Of a DNA stretch of 36,402 nucleotides, positions 26,459-35,857 are shown one piece after another; within the stretch, counting starts at the first letter, position 1; each line of letters starts with the position of its first letter. The stretch lies in contig CAJQGZ010000029.1 in NCBI GenBank assembly GCA_905478065.1, positions 1 to 36,402 on the forward strand, read 5' to 3'. Position numbers and translations under genes: made by a program. The notes beneath the pieces were generated by a model. It had not been told where the DNA came from, did not search any database, and worked only from the letters and a program-made list of their open reading frames with translations. Source of the DNA: an uncultured bacterium. Its GTDB lineage: Bacteria > Fidelibacterota > Marinisomatia > Marinisomatales > UBA1611.

Positions 26459-27318
26459 TATAGTATGTTTTGTATTTGCTCTTTAATTTTTTCTAATTCA
26501 TTCTTCACTTCTACGATTTTACTCGTAATTAATGGAATTGGACTTTTTGAACCAATCGTATTGACTTCTCGATTTATCTCTTGAGCTAAGAACCCCAACC
26601 TTTTACCCACTGGTTCATTTAATTTTAAATAATTTGTAAATGCATTTATGTGAATGTTCACTCGAACGATTTCTTCTGTAATATCTGACCTTTCGATTAG
26701 ATAAGCAACTTCTTGCATTAATCTGCCTTCATCAATAGAATCCTGTTCTGTGTAAAATCTTATTTTTTCAGAAATTTCCTTTTTTCTTGTTTTTGTCAAT
26801 TCAAATGTGAGTACTTCCATATCTTTAATTTCTTTTTTGATAAGGCCTAATCTTTTAAGAAAATCTTTTTCGATATGCTTACCTTCCTCCAAACGAGTTT
26901 TATCTAGGTTTTTTAAAGCTTCAGAAAACATCAATATAGTTTTTTCATCATCATTAATTTCTATTTCTTTATGTTTAAAAAGGTCATTTAAATTGACAAT
27001 ACTACTAAGATCTAACTTTTGATCATATTTTTCTTCTACTCGTTCAATAACTTCTAATATTGAATTGAAATTTCCTTCATCAAATGATTTAAATTTTTTA
27101 GCATCATGATTATCAAAGTCAATAAAAATTTTTACGCTACCTCTCTGAATTTGTTCCGATAATAGAGTTCTGATTTTTTGCTCTAATTCGGCAGAAAGAC
27201 TTAAACCAGAAAACTTTATATCAAGGTTTCGTGAATTCAAAGATCTTATCTCAATATTACAGCTTCCAATTTGGATTTTTGTAGATGCCCTACCATAACC
27301 AGTCATGCTTTTTATCAT
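26458..27318 (-). CDS. yicC: YicC-family endoribonuclease
   Basis: The 286-aa protein opens with the diagnostic MIKSMTGYGRAS and continues with IEIRSLNSRNLDIKFSGLS. The C-terminal half contains RLMQEVAYLIERSDITEEIVR and the closing GKRLGFLAQEINREVNTIGSKS, all characteristic of YicC. E. coli YicC has been reported to act as an endoribonuclease on small RNA. It is commonly next to gmk, as here. Confidence 0.94.
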   Translation of the reverse strand: MIKSMTGYGRASTKIQIGSCNIEIRSLNSRNLDIKFSGLSLSAELEQKIRTLLSEQIQRGSVKIFIDFDNHDAKKFKSFDEGNFNSILEVIERVEEKYDQKLDLSSIVNLNDLFKHKEIEINDDEKTILMFSEALKNLDKTRLEEGKHIEKDFLKRLGLIKKEIKDMEVLTFELTKTRKKEISEKIRFYTEQDSIDEGRLMQEVAYLIERSDITEEIVRVNIHINAFTNYLKLNEPVGKRLGFLAQEINREVNTIGSKSPIPLITSKIVEVKNELEKIKEQIQNIL

Positions 27319-27330
27319 TTATTTATCTTC

Positions 27331-28398
27331 TTAGTTTTTATTTAAAAATTGTTTTTTTACCCATTCCATTGAAACACCTATACTAAGTAAATGATTTTCG
27401 TCAATACCGCTAGTACCCCCTCCATTTAAAAAAGCATAATCAATACTTATATCTTTCCAATGTAGACCAATACCAGATGAAAATGTACCTCTTTGATACG
27501 ATCCGAATCTAAAAAATAAATTATTTCTATAGACTATTTCTAATCCTGTAGAAAGATTAGTTGGGATTTTATCAAATAATAGGTTTGAATCAATAGATTT
27601 ATCTAATGTCACAATGTCTATCTTCATCATAGGATTTAATTCTAATCCGTATTTATTAAGTAATAATTTACGGTGAACACCAAATGATATAAAAGAAGGC
27701 GAGATTTCTATATCACCATCATTCCAGATTAAACCAGATGAAGGAAAATTATTAAAGACAATACCTAAACTGGTTTTTTCAAAAAGCCTAAAAAAGCCGA
27801 CATTTACCCCGGTGCCCAGACCATATTCATCATCAATAGCATGTATTAAAAACTTAAGTCCAATGCCTAATCTCCATTTTTTCAAGATCTGACTATGAGA
27901 TGCATATAATCCGAAAATATTTTGACTAAAATATTTAACATTTTCGAGATTAAGGCGTTCCCCTTCATCAAGAATACCATTTCCCTCTCCAGGATCAAAG
28001 GTGCCAAATACTCCATCAATGCCCCAATCTAATAATTGCCCCCTAGTATCTGGGATACCACTAATTCCTTCATATAGGAAAACTAAACTAATCCAAGAGC
28101 TATCAGTTAAATACTTATCAAACCCTATGAATTCACTATTCGCAGTTCCTGCGATTTTTGACTGATGAGTTAAACCTATCTTATCATTATATGAAATAGA
28201 CAAAGAAGGATTAAGAAGGACAGAGCCTGATGTTTTAATTGGATATGCAATACTTGATTGAGCTAATGCACTAATTCTAGAATCAGTATTTCTATCAAAA
28301 ACTTCCCACCCATAAGAAGTAACTCGAATTTCTCCCTGAGCCATAGAAAATAAAATTATTAGTATAAAACTATTTATTATATTTTTTTTTAATATCAT
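27331..28398 (-). CDS. PorV/PorQ-family outer-membrane beta-barrel protein
   Basis: A 355-aa protein with a signal peptide (IINSFILIILFSMAQG) followed by many alternating-pattern strands. Features typical of the PorV/PorQ group are the early TDSRISALAQSSIAYP region, NPSLSISYNDKIGLTH, repeated strands such as WRLGIGLKFLIHAI, and the ending LLSIGVSMEW. An acidic, glycine-rich insertion (FDPGEGNGILDEGERLN) could bind calcium or form an extracellular loop. PorV relatives act in type IX secretion in Bacteroidetes, but this member may simply be a FadL-like barrel. It overlaps the mutS end by 29 bp. Confidence 0.65.
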   Translation of the reverse strand: MILKKNIINSFILIILFSMAQGEIRVTSYGWEVFDRNTDSRISALAQSSIAYPIKTSGSVLLNPSLSISYNDKIGLTHQSKIAGTANSEFIGFDKYLTDSSWISLVFLYEGISGIPDTRGQLLDWGIDGVFGTFDPGEGNGILDEGERLNLENVKYFSQNIFGLYASHSQILKKWRLGIGLKFLIHAIDDEYGLGTGVNVGFFRLFEKTSLGIVFNNFPSSGLIWNDGDIEISPSFISFGVHRKLLLNKYGLELNPMMKIDIVTLDKSIDSNLLFDKIPTNLSTGLEIVYRNNLFFRFGSYQRGTFSSGIGLHWKDISIDYAFLNGGGTSGIDENHLLSIGVSMEWVKKQFLNKN

Positions 28399-30958
28399 TT
28401 AAAATACTCAAAGCCTGAATCGGAGTAATTTGATTTAAGTCCAAAGCTTCAATTTCATCTTTTATTTTGAGTACATCACTATCTAGTTCTAAATGTTTTG
28501 AAAAACCCACATTATCGCTAACCAGGTTATCAATAAGCTGATTATTATTTTCAAATTTATGAACTAAAATTTCTTTAGCTCTTGAGATGACAGATGACGG
28601 CAGACCTGCCATTTTTGCAACCTGGATACCATAACTTTTATCTCCAGACCCCTCAATGATTTTCCTGAGAAATATAATTTTATCATTGTACTCTTTTACC
28701 TCAACGTGATAATTCTTTAACCTTTCTAGCTGATCTTCAAGAACTGATAATTCATGATAATGTGTCGCGAATAATGTTCTTGCATTAATTTCATTATTCT
28801 CATGAAGATATTCAACTATGGCCCAAGCGATTGATAATCCATCAAACGTAGCTGTCCCTCTACCTACTTCATCAAATAAAATCAAACTACGCTCTGTTGC
28901 GTTATTTAATATATTAGCAGCCTCATTCATTTCTACTAAAAAAGTTGACTCCCCTCCGGCAAGATTATCACTAGCCCCCACTCTCGTAAATAGTTTATCA
29001 ACGATTCCAATATCTGCAGATTTTGCTGGTACAAAACTACCAATTTGAGCTAGCAAGACTATAATTCCCGCTTGCCTTAAAAAAGTAGATTTACCTGCCA
29101 TGTTTGGCCCTGTGATGAGATGGATTTGGCTAGTCTTTATGTCCATAAGTAAATCATTCGATATGAACTTTTGAGTTGAAGGCAATAAGTCTTCAATTAC
29201 AGGATGTCTGCCATTAACAATTTTTAGAATTGATTTTTCTTTTATATTTGGCCTTACAAATTTTTTCGAAATTGCTAAGTAAGCAAAACTTGATAGGACA
29301 TCAATATCATTAAAAAGAGATGCATTATTTTGAATTTCTAAAACTCCAGTTGATACAATATCAACAAGTTTTTGAAAGATTTCATTTTCTAATTCATAGA
29401 TGTAGCTTTCCGCGTTCAATACTTTTTCTTCATAGATTTTTAAATCTTCAGTAATATATCTTTCTGAATTAACTAATGTTTGCTTCCTTATATAATCGTC
29501 TGGAACTTTGTTTTGATGTGTCTTAGTAATTTCAATATAGTAACCAAAGACTTTATTAAAACTGACTTTTAAACTGGAGATATCTAGACGCAGTCTTTCA
29601 TCATGTTGAAATTTTTCTATCCAACTTTTACCATTATTTAATATGTTTCTATATTCGTCTAATTGATTATCTACTCCTGACCTTATAACATTTCCTTTTT
29701 TAATGTTTGCGGGACAATCTTCATTCAAGGTTTTATTTATTTCTATCTTGAGCTTTGTCAATCTTTTGTAGTTAATCGTATAATTATTCAGGCTTTTAAA
29801 TTCCCGAAAACGTTCGAATGATTTATCATAGATATCCAAGGTGTTGGACAATCCTGCCAATTCACGAGGTGTGCCGCTGCGCCTGCATATTTTCGAAATT
29901 ATTCTTTCTACATCTATAGTTTTTTTAAGATTTATTCGCAGTTCTTTTAATAAAAAATTTTCACAAAAAAATGTTTCTACAATTTCTAACCTATTTTCAA
30001 TATTCTTTTTAACAGCAAGAGGCCTTTGCAGCCACTGTACTAGCATCCTAGATCCGCCTGCTGTAAGAGTGTAATCGATACTATTAATTAGCGTTCCTTT
30101 AACGTTTTGGGATGATAAAGAATTAAATATTTCTAAATTTTTAATGGTAAATCCATCTAATCCCATAATACCAATATTTTGTATGGGACTAATCTTTTTT
30201 AGATGGCTAACGCTCATTGATAAATTATTTTTTAAGTATGTAAATAAACCACCAGCTGAAATAATGCCAATTGGGAAATTTTCGCATCCGAAACCTTTTA
30301 GAGATTTTACTTTGAAGTGGTCAATTAAATCACGGTAAGAATTATCATAATTAAAAGTCCAATCTTCGATACTAGTAACATGCGGATGAAGCCTTAAATA
30401 CCATTCTTCAGTATTAAATACATCTGACTTAGATATTACAACTTCACTAGGGTTGTACTTTGACAACAAATCAGATAATTCACTTAAGTGACATTCTCCT
30501 GTATAAAACTCTCCAGTGGACGTATCAATAACAGATAAGCCCGCTCTTTTTTTTTGTTTTATAATACACGCAATGAAATTATTTCTCTTTTGATTTAAAA
30601 CCTGTTCTGAGGTTATGGTACCAGGTGTAACAACTTCAATAACCTTTCTTTTAACAATACCTTTAACTTGACTCGGATCTTCAATCTGTTCACAAATAGC
30701 AACTTTATATCCACCCTTGACTAATTTAGGTAAATAGTTATCGAGAGCATGATAAGGGAAGCCCGCTAAATCAACATCCGCTGCTTTGCCATTCGATCTC
30801 TTGGTCAAAACAATTCCAAGCAATTCAGAAACTATAATAGCATCAGATGAAAAAGTTTCATAAAAATCACCCATTCTAAAAAGAAGAATTGAATCAGTAT
30901 AATTTGATTTTATCTTATCATATTGTTTCATCAAAGGAGTTTTAGAATTATTGCTCAA
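28370..30958 (-). CDS. mutS: DNA mismatch repair protein MutS
   Basis: About 862 aa from a TTG start at 30958 (protein begins MSNNSKTPLMKQY). I prefer it to the ATG at 31009 because that overlaps selB by 62 bp, while the TTG has an AAGGG about 10 bp upstream and an 11-bp overlap. MutS domain I contains LLFRMGDFYETF, the mismatch-reading F-x-E motif. The ATPase has Walker A TGPNMAGKST (about 615), ESTFLVEMNEAANIL and the Walker B region LILFDEVGRGTATFDG. The HATFH-type motif is FATHYHEL. It is a full-length MutS1 with a C-terminal clamp/tetramer tail. Confidence 0.95.
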   Translation of the reverse strand: MSNNSKTPLMKQYDKIKSNYTDSILLFRMGDFYETFSSDAIIVSELLGIVLTKRSNGKAADVDLAGFPYHALDNYLPKLVKGGYKVAICEQIEDPSQVKGIVKRKVIEVVTPGTITSEQVLNQKRNNFIACIIKQKKRAGLSVIDTSTGEFYTGECHLSELSDLLSKYNPSEVVISKSDVFNTEEWYLRLHPHVTSIEDWTFNYDNSYRDLIDHFKVKSLKGFGCENFPIGIISAGGLFTYLKNNLSMSVSHLKKISPIQNIGIMGLDGFTIKNLEIFNSLSSQNVKGTLINSIDYTLTAGGSRMLVQWLQRPLAVKKNIENRLEIVETFFCENFLLKELRINLKKTIDVERIISKICRRSGTPRELAGLSNTLDIYDKSFERFREFKSLNNYTINYKRLTKLKIEINKTLNEDCPANIKKGNVIRSGVDNQLDEYRNILNNGKSWIEKFQHDERLRLDISSLKVSFNKVFGYYIEITKTHQNKVPDDYIRKQTLVNSERYITEDLKIYEEKVLNAESYIYELENEIFQKLVDIVSTGVLEIQNNASLFNDIDVLSSFAYLAISKKFVRPNIKEKSILKIVNGRHPVIEDLLPSTQKFISNDLLMDIKTSQIHLITGPNMAGKSTFLRQAGIIVLLAQIGSFVPAKSADIGIVDKLFTRVGASDNLAGGESTFLVEMNEAANILNNATERSLILFDEVGRGTATFDGLSIAWAIVEYLHENNEINARTLFATHYHELSVLEDQLERLKNYHVEVKEYNDKIIFLRKIIEGSGDKSYGIQVAKMAGLPSSVISRAKEILVHKFENNNQLIDNLVSDNVGFSKHLELDSDVLKIKDEIEALDLNQITPIQALSILNDIKKKYNK

Positions 30959-32807
30959 AAAAATAAGGCCCTTTTTTCCTATTTGCTCCATTTCTGATAG
31001 TGTAACCATTTATATCAAAGTACTCTAGCATTGGAATCGCATTTTTTCGTGAAAGCATAGATATTTCTTTAAAACTCGAAACAGATAATAATTCTTGACC
31101 ACTAAAATAAATTTGCAATTTTGATATTATGGCACCAAAAGCATCAGCACTAGTCACAATATCCATATTAATAATAACTACTTTTTTTCTATCATTTAAC
31201 ATAAACACCAAATCTTTAACGTATTTTGGATTTAATTTTGATTTCTTTACTAATTCATTAATGGATATAATTTTCAGCGGGCTATTATTTATCAAGTTTT
31301 TTATATTATCAATGTCAATTGCTATTTTTTTATCAATTTTTAAATCTTGATTTTTAATTTTTATTTTACCGTTTTTAAAAGTTAATAAATCTTCATTTAC
31401 TAAATCATTGACAACATATTTAGCCCAATCAGAAGATAAATTCAAATTGAGTTTTAAATTATTCATTTCAACATAACTATGAAATAAATCATGATTAGTT
31501 TTTTTTTTAACATATTTAACCACCGATTGTTTCACTGAGTTTAAATCATCAAAAAAGTAAACTAAATCACTCTTTGTTATTTTTGCTTTTATTAGTTTTA
31601 TTTTTTTAAGTATTTCAACTTCAGATAGAAAATATTTTTCACTCCACTGCTTAACTGTTAGCGGCTTTTTTAATCTACGAGATATCATGTATTTAAACCT
31701 TGCTACTTTATCAACTGGTATTTCTCCAAGATTATCTTTTTTTATTCTTTCATTTGTATCAAGTACAACACCACTAGCAATTGTTTCCATTGGGGAGTAT
31801 GAACGAACCACGAATAACTCATCGAGTGTTACTCCACATTTTTTCTCTAATCTTAAAATTGCATTGCAAGTTTTGCCAGGTTCAATTTTTTTTATATGAA
31901 GATTAATTCTAGCTAAAATTTCAGCAGTGCCTAAATGAATTCTCACTCGCTGATTGTTTTGAATTGTCCAAAGCGTATGTCTGGACATAGTTAAGTTCAC
32001 TATTAAATAATTCGTTACTATTATCTTATCAATGGCAGATAAAATTGAGCCTCTTTTTAATACATTTATATCAACTTTTGATAGATTTAAAGCTGCCCTG
32101 TCACCAAATTTGACATTGGTAACTTCACCACCATGAGTTTGAACACCCCTAACTGTTGCTGTTATTTTCTCTGGTAATATTTCTATACTATCACCTTTTG
32201 ATATATTACCACTCTTAATAGTTCCTGTTACAATAGAACCATATCCTTTTTTATTAAACACTCTATCAACATACATTTTAAAAAATTTTGAGTTATCAAG
32301 AACATTTAATGACTGAGATATAGAAATGATAGAATTCTTTAATTCACCTATTCCTTTCTGAGATAAACTATCTACTTTAAAAATACGACTATTTTGAAAA
32401 ATAGTATCTTTTTGAATCTTTTTAATATCAGATATAACTAGGTCTATCCATTCGTTATCAACCCCATCAATTTTTGTTATTACAGTAATTCCGATTAGAA
32501 TAGATAAACTATTCAAAATATGGAGATGCTCTAAAGTTTGTGGCATTACACCATCATCAGCAGCTATTACTAATAAACCAATATGAATAGTTGACGATCC
32601 CGCCACCATATTTCTAATAAACCTTTGATGACCTGGGACATCGACAATGGTGATTTGCTCATTTAAATAAGCAAACCCAAGGTCTATTGTAATTCCTCTA
32701 CTTTTTTCTTGTAAAAGAGTATCTGTATTGGTTCCAGTAAGAGCTTCTACCAAAGATGTTTTACCATGATCAATATGCCCAGCAGTTCCAATAACAATTT
32801 GCTGCAT
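30948..32807 (-). CDS. selB: Selenocysteine-specific elongation factor SelB
   Basis: The 619-aa GTPase delivers selenocysteyl-tRNA to UGA codons marked by a SECIS hairpin. The G domain has GTAGHIDHGKTSLVEALTG, the switch region EKSRGITIDLGF, DVPGHQRFIRNM and VITKIDG. EF-Tu-like beta-barrels follow (GYGSIVTGTIKSGNISKGDS and GDRAALNLS). The C-terminal ~260 residues carry the winged-helix repeats that bind SECIS RNA, ending KEISMLSRKNAIPMLEYFD. The ATG lies 2 bp after selA. Confidence 0.95.
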   Translation of the reverse strand: MQQIVIGTAGHIDHGKTSLVEALTGTNTDTLLQEKSRGITIDLGFAYLNEQITIVDVPGHQRFIRNMVAGSSTIHIGLLVIAADDGVMPQTLEHLHILNSLSILIGITVITKIDGVDNEWIDLVISDIKKIQKDTIFQNSRIFKVDSLSQKGIGELKNSIISISQSLNVLDNSKFFKMYVDRVFNKKGYGSIVTGTIKSGNISKGDSIEILPEKITATVRGVQTHGGEVTNVKFGDRAALNLSKVDINVLKRGSILSAIDKIIVTNYLIVNLTMSRHTLWTIQNNQRVRIHLGTAEILARINLHIKKIEPGKTCNAILRLEKKCGVTLDELFVVRSYSPMETIASGVVLDTNERIKKDNLGEIPVDKVARFKYMISRRLKKPLTVKQWSEKYFLSEVEILKKIKLIKAKITKSDLVYFFDDLNSVKQSVVKYVKKKTNHDLFHSYVEMNNLKLNLNLSSDWAKYVVNDLVNEDLLTFKNGKIKIKNQDLKIDKKIAIDIDNIKNLINNSPLKIISINELVKKSKLNPKYVKDLVFMLNDRKKVVIINMDIVTSADAFGAIISKLQIYFSGQELLSVSSFKEISMLSRKNAIPMLEYFDINGYTIRNGANRKKGPYFFEQ

Positions 32808-32809
32808 AA

Positions 32810-34180
32810 TTAAACTTTATTTATAGCATCAATTATATGAAAACTTTGAGAAGGTAAAACAGCTTTAAGGTCTATGAAAAATGAATTTCTATTGATATAA
32901 CCTATAATTGGAACCTTGTATTGTTTAAATGATTTTGATAGAACATCAATGGACATGTCCTTAGGCGAAAATTTCAGAGTAACACTTTTAAGGTTTTTTT
33001 CAGGTAAAGAACCGCTTCCAGCCTCAACCATAGAATTCTCAATGGTCAGACCAAGAGTCCGAAGTTTATACTCCTGAACACTATTTATTATTTTTTCAGC
33101 CATTTTTTTTAAGGTTTTTCTATTTTTCGTCAATAACATTAAAGCGAGATTAGATTTTAAAAATCCATTTTTTTTATAACTACGAAGAATATCATCTAAA
33201 ATGGCAATTGTAATTTTATCACATCTTACCGTGCGATAGATTGAGTTTGACTTGATAATGTTTATTAAAATTTTTGTAGACAGTATTATTCCTGATTGCG
33301 GCCCTCCAAGCATTTTGTCCCCTGAAAAAAGTGTGATATCAGGACCTTTTTTTACTATTTCAGAAACTGGGATTTCAGAAGGAATACCAAACTTACTCAT
33401 ATCTATAAAAGAGCCACTACCTAAATCTGCCACTACAGGAATTTTATATTTCTTACCTATAGAAACTATATCTTCTAAAGGCACTTCTTTAGTGTAACCT
33501 TTCATGATATAATTACTTGTATGAACCCATAACAATAGTTTAGTATTATTAGAAATTTCTTTTTCATAATCTTCAAGATGTGTGCGGTTGGTAGATCCAA
33601 CCTCCTTTAAAATGCCACCTCCTTTTTTAATAATTTCAGATATTCTAAATGAACCACCAATTTCAACAATTTGGCCTCTTGAACAGATAACTTCAGCATT
33701 TTCTGATAAAGAATTAATAATTAATAAAAGAGCCGCAGCATTATTATTGACGACGACTGAATTTTCAGTTCCACAAATAGAGGCAATGTGCTTGTCAATG
33801 TGTGATTGACGGTCTCCCCTCATATTTTTTTCTAGATTAAACTCGAGATTTGAATAGCCATTAATTTTATCTGCAATATTTTTTAAATGTGAACCTGCGA
33901 ATGGAGCTCTCCCAAACCCCGTGTGCAGCACAATACCAGTGCCATTAATAATATTAACAAAAGATGATCTAGCTTTTTCCGTCACTGCAGTAACGATTTT
34001 TTTGATAACTACATCTTTTTCAAAATCATAATTCTCATTAATTATTTTTGATCTCAATTCATCTAATTCTTGATTAATCAAATCTTTTAAAAAGTTCTCA
34101 TGAACACCTAAATCGTTATCAATCGAATTTATAATCGATGTAACTGACGGCATAGACTTGAATTTAGTGTTTTTTGTCAT
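32810..34180 (-). CDS. selA: L-seryl-tRNA(Sec) selenium transferase
   Basis: The 456-aa PLP enzyme converts seryl-tRNA(Sec) to selenocysteyl-tRNA(Sec) using selenophosphate. Diagnostic blocks are INGTGIVLHTGFGRAPF, VVVNNNAAALLLI, SRGQIVEIGGSFRI, EVGSTNRTHLEDY, VVADLGSGSFID and the PLP-lysine motif FSGDKMLGGPQSG (K289). The length is standard. It follows a terminator downstream of rplS, so it should begin its own transcription unit with selB and mutS. No tRNA-Sec and no selD occur in the window. Confidence 0.96.
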   Translation of the reverse strand: MTKNTKFKSMPSVTSIINSIDNDLGVHENFLKDLINQELDELRSKIINENYDFEKDVVIKKIVTAVTEKARSSFVNIINGTGIVLHTGFGRAPFAGSHLKNIADKINGYSNLEFNLEKNMRGDRQSHIDKHIASICGTENSVVVNNNAAALLLIINSLSENAEVICSRGQIVEIGGSFRISEIIKKGGGILKEVGSTNRTHLEDYEKEISNNTKLLLWVHTSNYIMKGYTKEVPLEDIVSIGKKYKIPVVADLGSGSFIDMSKFGIPSEIPVSEIVKKGPDITLFSGDKMLGGPQSGIILSTKILINIIKSNSIYRTVRCDKITIAILDDILRSYKKNGFLKSNLALMLLTKNRKTLKKMAEKIINSVQEYKLRTLGLTIENSMVEAGSGSLPEKNLKSVTLKFSPKDMSIDVLSKSFKQYKVPIIGYINRNSFFIDLKAVLPSQSFHIIDAINKV

Positions 34181-34185
34181 ATATA

Positions 34186-34224
34186 CTAAAAACCCCTAGG
34201 TTAATTGTTGTTTTGCTAGGGGTT
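34186..34224 (-). terminator. Rho-independent terminator after rplS operon
   Basis: On the minus strand a 9-bp perfect stem AACCCCTAG/CTAGGGGTT (34224-34216 and 34199-34191) with a 16-nt loop is followed by a run of T (TTTTT counting the stem end) before selA. It lies in the 97-bp gap between rplS and selA. This is the clearest intrinsic terminator in the window. Confidence 0.75.
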
Positions 34225-34226
34225 CT

Positions 34227-34249
34227 AAAAACGAACTTTGGTTAAGTTC
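34227..34249 (-). terminator. Possible second, weaker terminator hairpin after rplS
   Basis: On the minus strand GAACTT, a 5-nt loop, AAGTTC and then GTTTTT form a short 6-bp stem followed by a T tract. It sits just upstream of the stronger hairpin, giving a tandem arrangement. The stem is short and AT-rich, so it may be weak or fortuitous. Confidence 0.45.
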
Positions 34250-34277
34250 TAAATATTATTGAATAATTAATTATTTT

Positions 34278-34625
34278 TTATCGTTTCTCTTTAATTCTCG
34301 TTCCTTTGCTTCCAGAAATGTCTCTGAGGTAATTAAGTTTCGCTCTCCTAACTTTACCTTTCCTTTTGACATCAATATTAGAAATCATTGGAGAGTGTAA
34401 TGGGAAGATTCTTTCAACACCAATTCCATTAGAGATTTTTCTTACGGTGAATGTTGCATCTAAACTTTTTCCTGCTCTTCTTCCTATAACAACACCTTCA
34501 AAATTCTGAACTCGTTCTTTATTGCCTTCACGAACCAAAACACTTACAATAAGGGTGTCTCCTGTATCAAATTCTGGGATATCGTCTTTTAAATATTCTT
34601 TAGTTGCATCCTGCACTTTATTCAT
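34278..34625 (-). CDS. rplS: Ribosomal protein L19 (bL19)
   Basis: A 115-aa large-subunit protein at the 30S-50S interface. Signatures are [60 protein letters not shown] and the closing [14 protein letters not shown]. The length is typical. Its ATG overlaps the trmD stop by 8 bp, and the gene is followed by the hairpin terminators. Confidence 0.97.
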   Translation of the reverse strand: MNKVQDATKEYLKDDIPEFDTGDTLIVSVLVREGNKERVQNFEGVVIGRRAGKSLDATFTVRKISNGIGVERIFPLHSPMISNIDVKRKGKVRRAKLNYLRDISGSKGTRIKEKR

Positions 34626-35346
34626 GATTGAACTCCATATGTTTAATTGATTTATTATATTTTTCCCAGATGTCTGGACGTTTTTGTTTTGTAAGAACCT
34701 CGGATTTATTTTTTCTCCAAAGTTTTATTTTCTCATGATGCCCTTCAAGAAGGACACCCGGTACAGTTAAGCCTTCAACTGTTCTTGGCTTTGTATAATG
34801 TGGATAATCTAAAAGCTCATTTGAGAAGCTATCAGTTCTAGCAGAATTAATATTATTTAATGTCCCCGGACTGAGCCTGATTATACTATCAATTATAACC
34901 ATGCTACTTAGTTCACCATTCGAGACAATATAATCACCAATGGAATATTCATGAGTGACATATTTATCAATAACTCTCTGATCGACACCCTTATATCGAC
35001 CACATATAAAAATAAAATTTTTGATATTAACGTTCTTTTCAGCTTGCTCTTGATTCCACTGCCTGCCATGAGGAGTTGGATAAACTATATTTGTATTTTC
35101 AATAGATGATGACATCAAATCAAATGAATGTTCAATTGATCGCATTAGAGGTTCCGCCATCAAAACCATACCATCGCCTCCACCGAAAGGCGTATCATCT
35201 ATTTGTTTATAATCATTATCAGCGAAGTCTCTTATATCAATTAAATGAAAGTCAACATGCTCTCCACTAACTGCCTTTCGAAGTATAGTTGAATCGATGC
35301 AACTTTTTATCATCTTAGGGGCCGAAGTAATGACAGTTATTTTCAT
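34618..35346 (-). CDS. trmD: tRNA (guanine37-N1)-methyltransferase TrmD
   Basis: A 242-aa SPOUT methyltransferase forming m1G37, which prevents frameshifting. It has [21 protein letters not shown], the [15 protein letters not shown] block, and the trefoil-knot SAM site [20 protein letters not shown] followed by RLSPGTL. The C-terminal domain includes [24 protein letters not shown]. Its ATG forms an ATGA overlap with the rimM stop (35343-35346). Confidence 0.97.
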   Translation of the reverse strand: MKITVITSAPKMIKSCIDSTILRKAVSGEHVDFHLIDIRDFADNDYKQIDDTPFGGGDGMVLMAEPLMRSIEHSFDLMSSSIENTNIVYPTPHGRQWNQEQAEKNVNIKNFIFICGRYKGVDQRVIDKYVTHEYSIGDYIVSNGELSSMVIIDSIIRLSPGTLNNINSARTDSFSNELLDYPHYTKPRTVEGLTVPGVLLEGHHEKIKLWRKNKSEVLTKQKRPDIWEKYNKSIKHMEFNHE

Positions 35347-35849
35347 AATTCTAATAAACCGTCAATATCGGCAATTATAATTTTTTTATTATCTACATCC
35401 AATCTTTTAATCACTTCACTAATTATAGGAATAAGTATCTCTTTTTCATCTTTAAGTACAACATAGACATCATTTGCAGGGAGCCACATAACATCCTTAA
35501 GAACTCCTGCTTTTCTGCCAGATTCAGTTTCTAAATCAAAGCCAATTATTTTTTCAGAGATAAGATTTATTTCATCATCTTTATCTGCTTTAATGTAAAT
35601 GGTCTTACCTACTAATCTATCAGCTTGATGGAGAGAATCAACACCTTGGAACTTAAATCTCATTTTTTTACCAAGACCAATAGTGCTCTCAAGTTTAATA
35701 TGAGATAGTTCTTCATTTTTGACACCAATATGCAAAGATTTATTTATTATATAATCGACACTATATCTCGAATAAGGCCTTAATCTAACTTCACCTTTAA
35801 ATCCAGATGATGTAGTAATTTTTGCTATGGCATGTTTTTGATCAAACAT
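35343..35849 (-). CDS. rimM: Ribosome maturation factor RimM
   Basis: A 168-aa 16S rRNA maturation factor that binds S19 during 30S assembly. The N-terminal barrel has AIAKITTSSGFKGEVRLRPYS and the C-terminal PRC-barrel contains VLKDVMWLPANDVYVV and EILIPIISEVIKRLD. The length is typical. It begins 8 bp after khpA. Confidence 0.93.
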   Translation of the reverse strand: MFDQKHAIAKITTSSGFKGEVRLRPYSRYSVDYIINKSLHIGVKNEELSHIKLESTIGLGKKMRFKFQGVDSLHQADRLVGKTIYIKADKDDEINLISEKIIGFDLETESGRKAGVLKDVMWLPANDVYVVLKDEKEILIPIISEVIKRLDVDNKKIIIADIDGLLEL

Positions 35850-35857
35850 AACAAATT

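Noticed and set aside
34181-34277. tRNA-Sec (selC) in the gap before selA
   Set aside because: At 97 bp the gap could hold a tRNA-Sec by length, but it has no T-arm (GGTTCRAxYCC) or acceptor-stem pairing; its hairpins are terminators.
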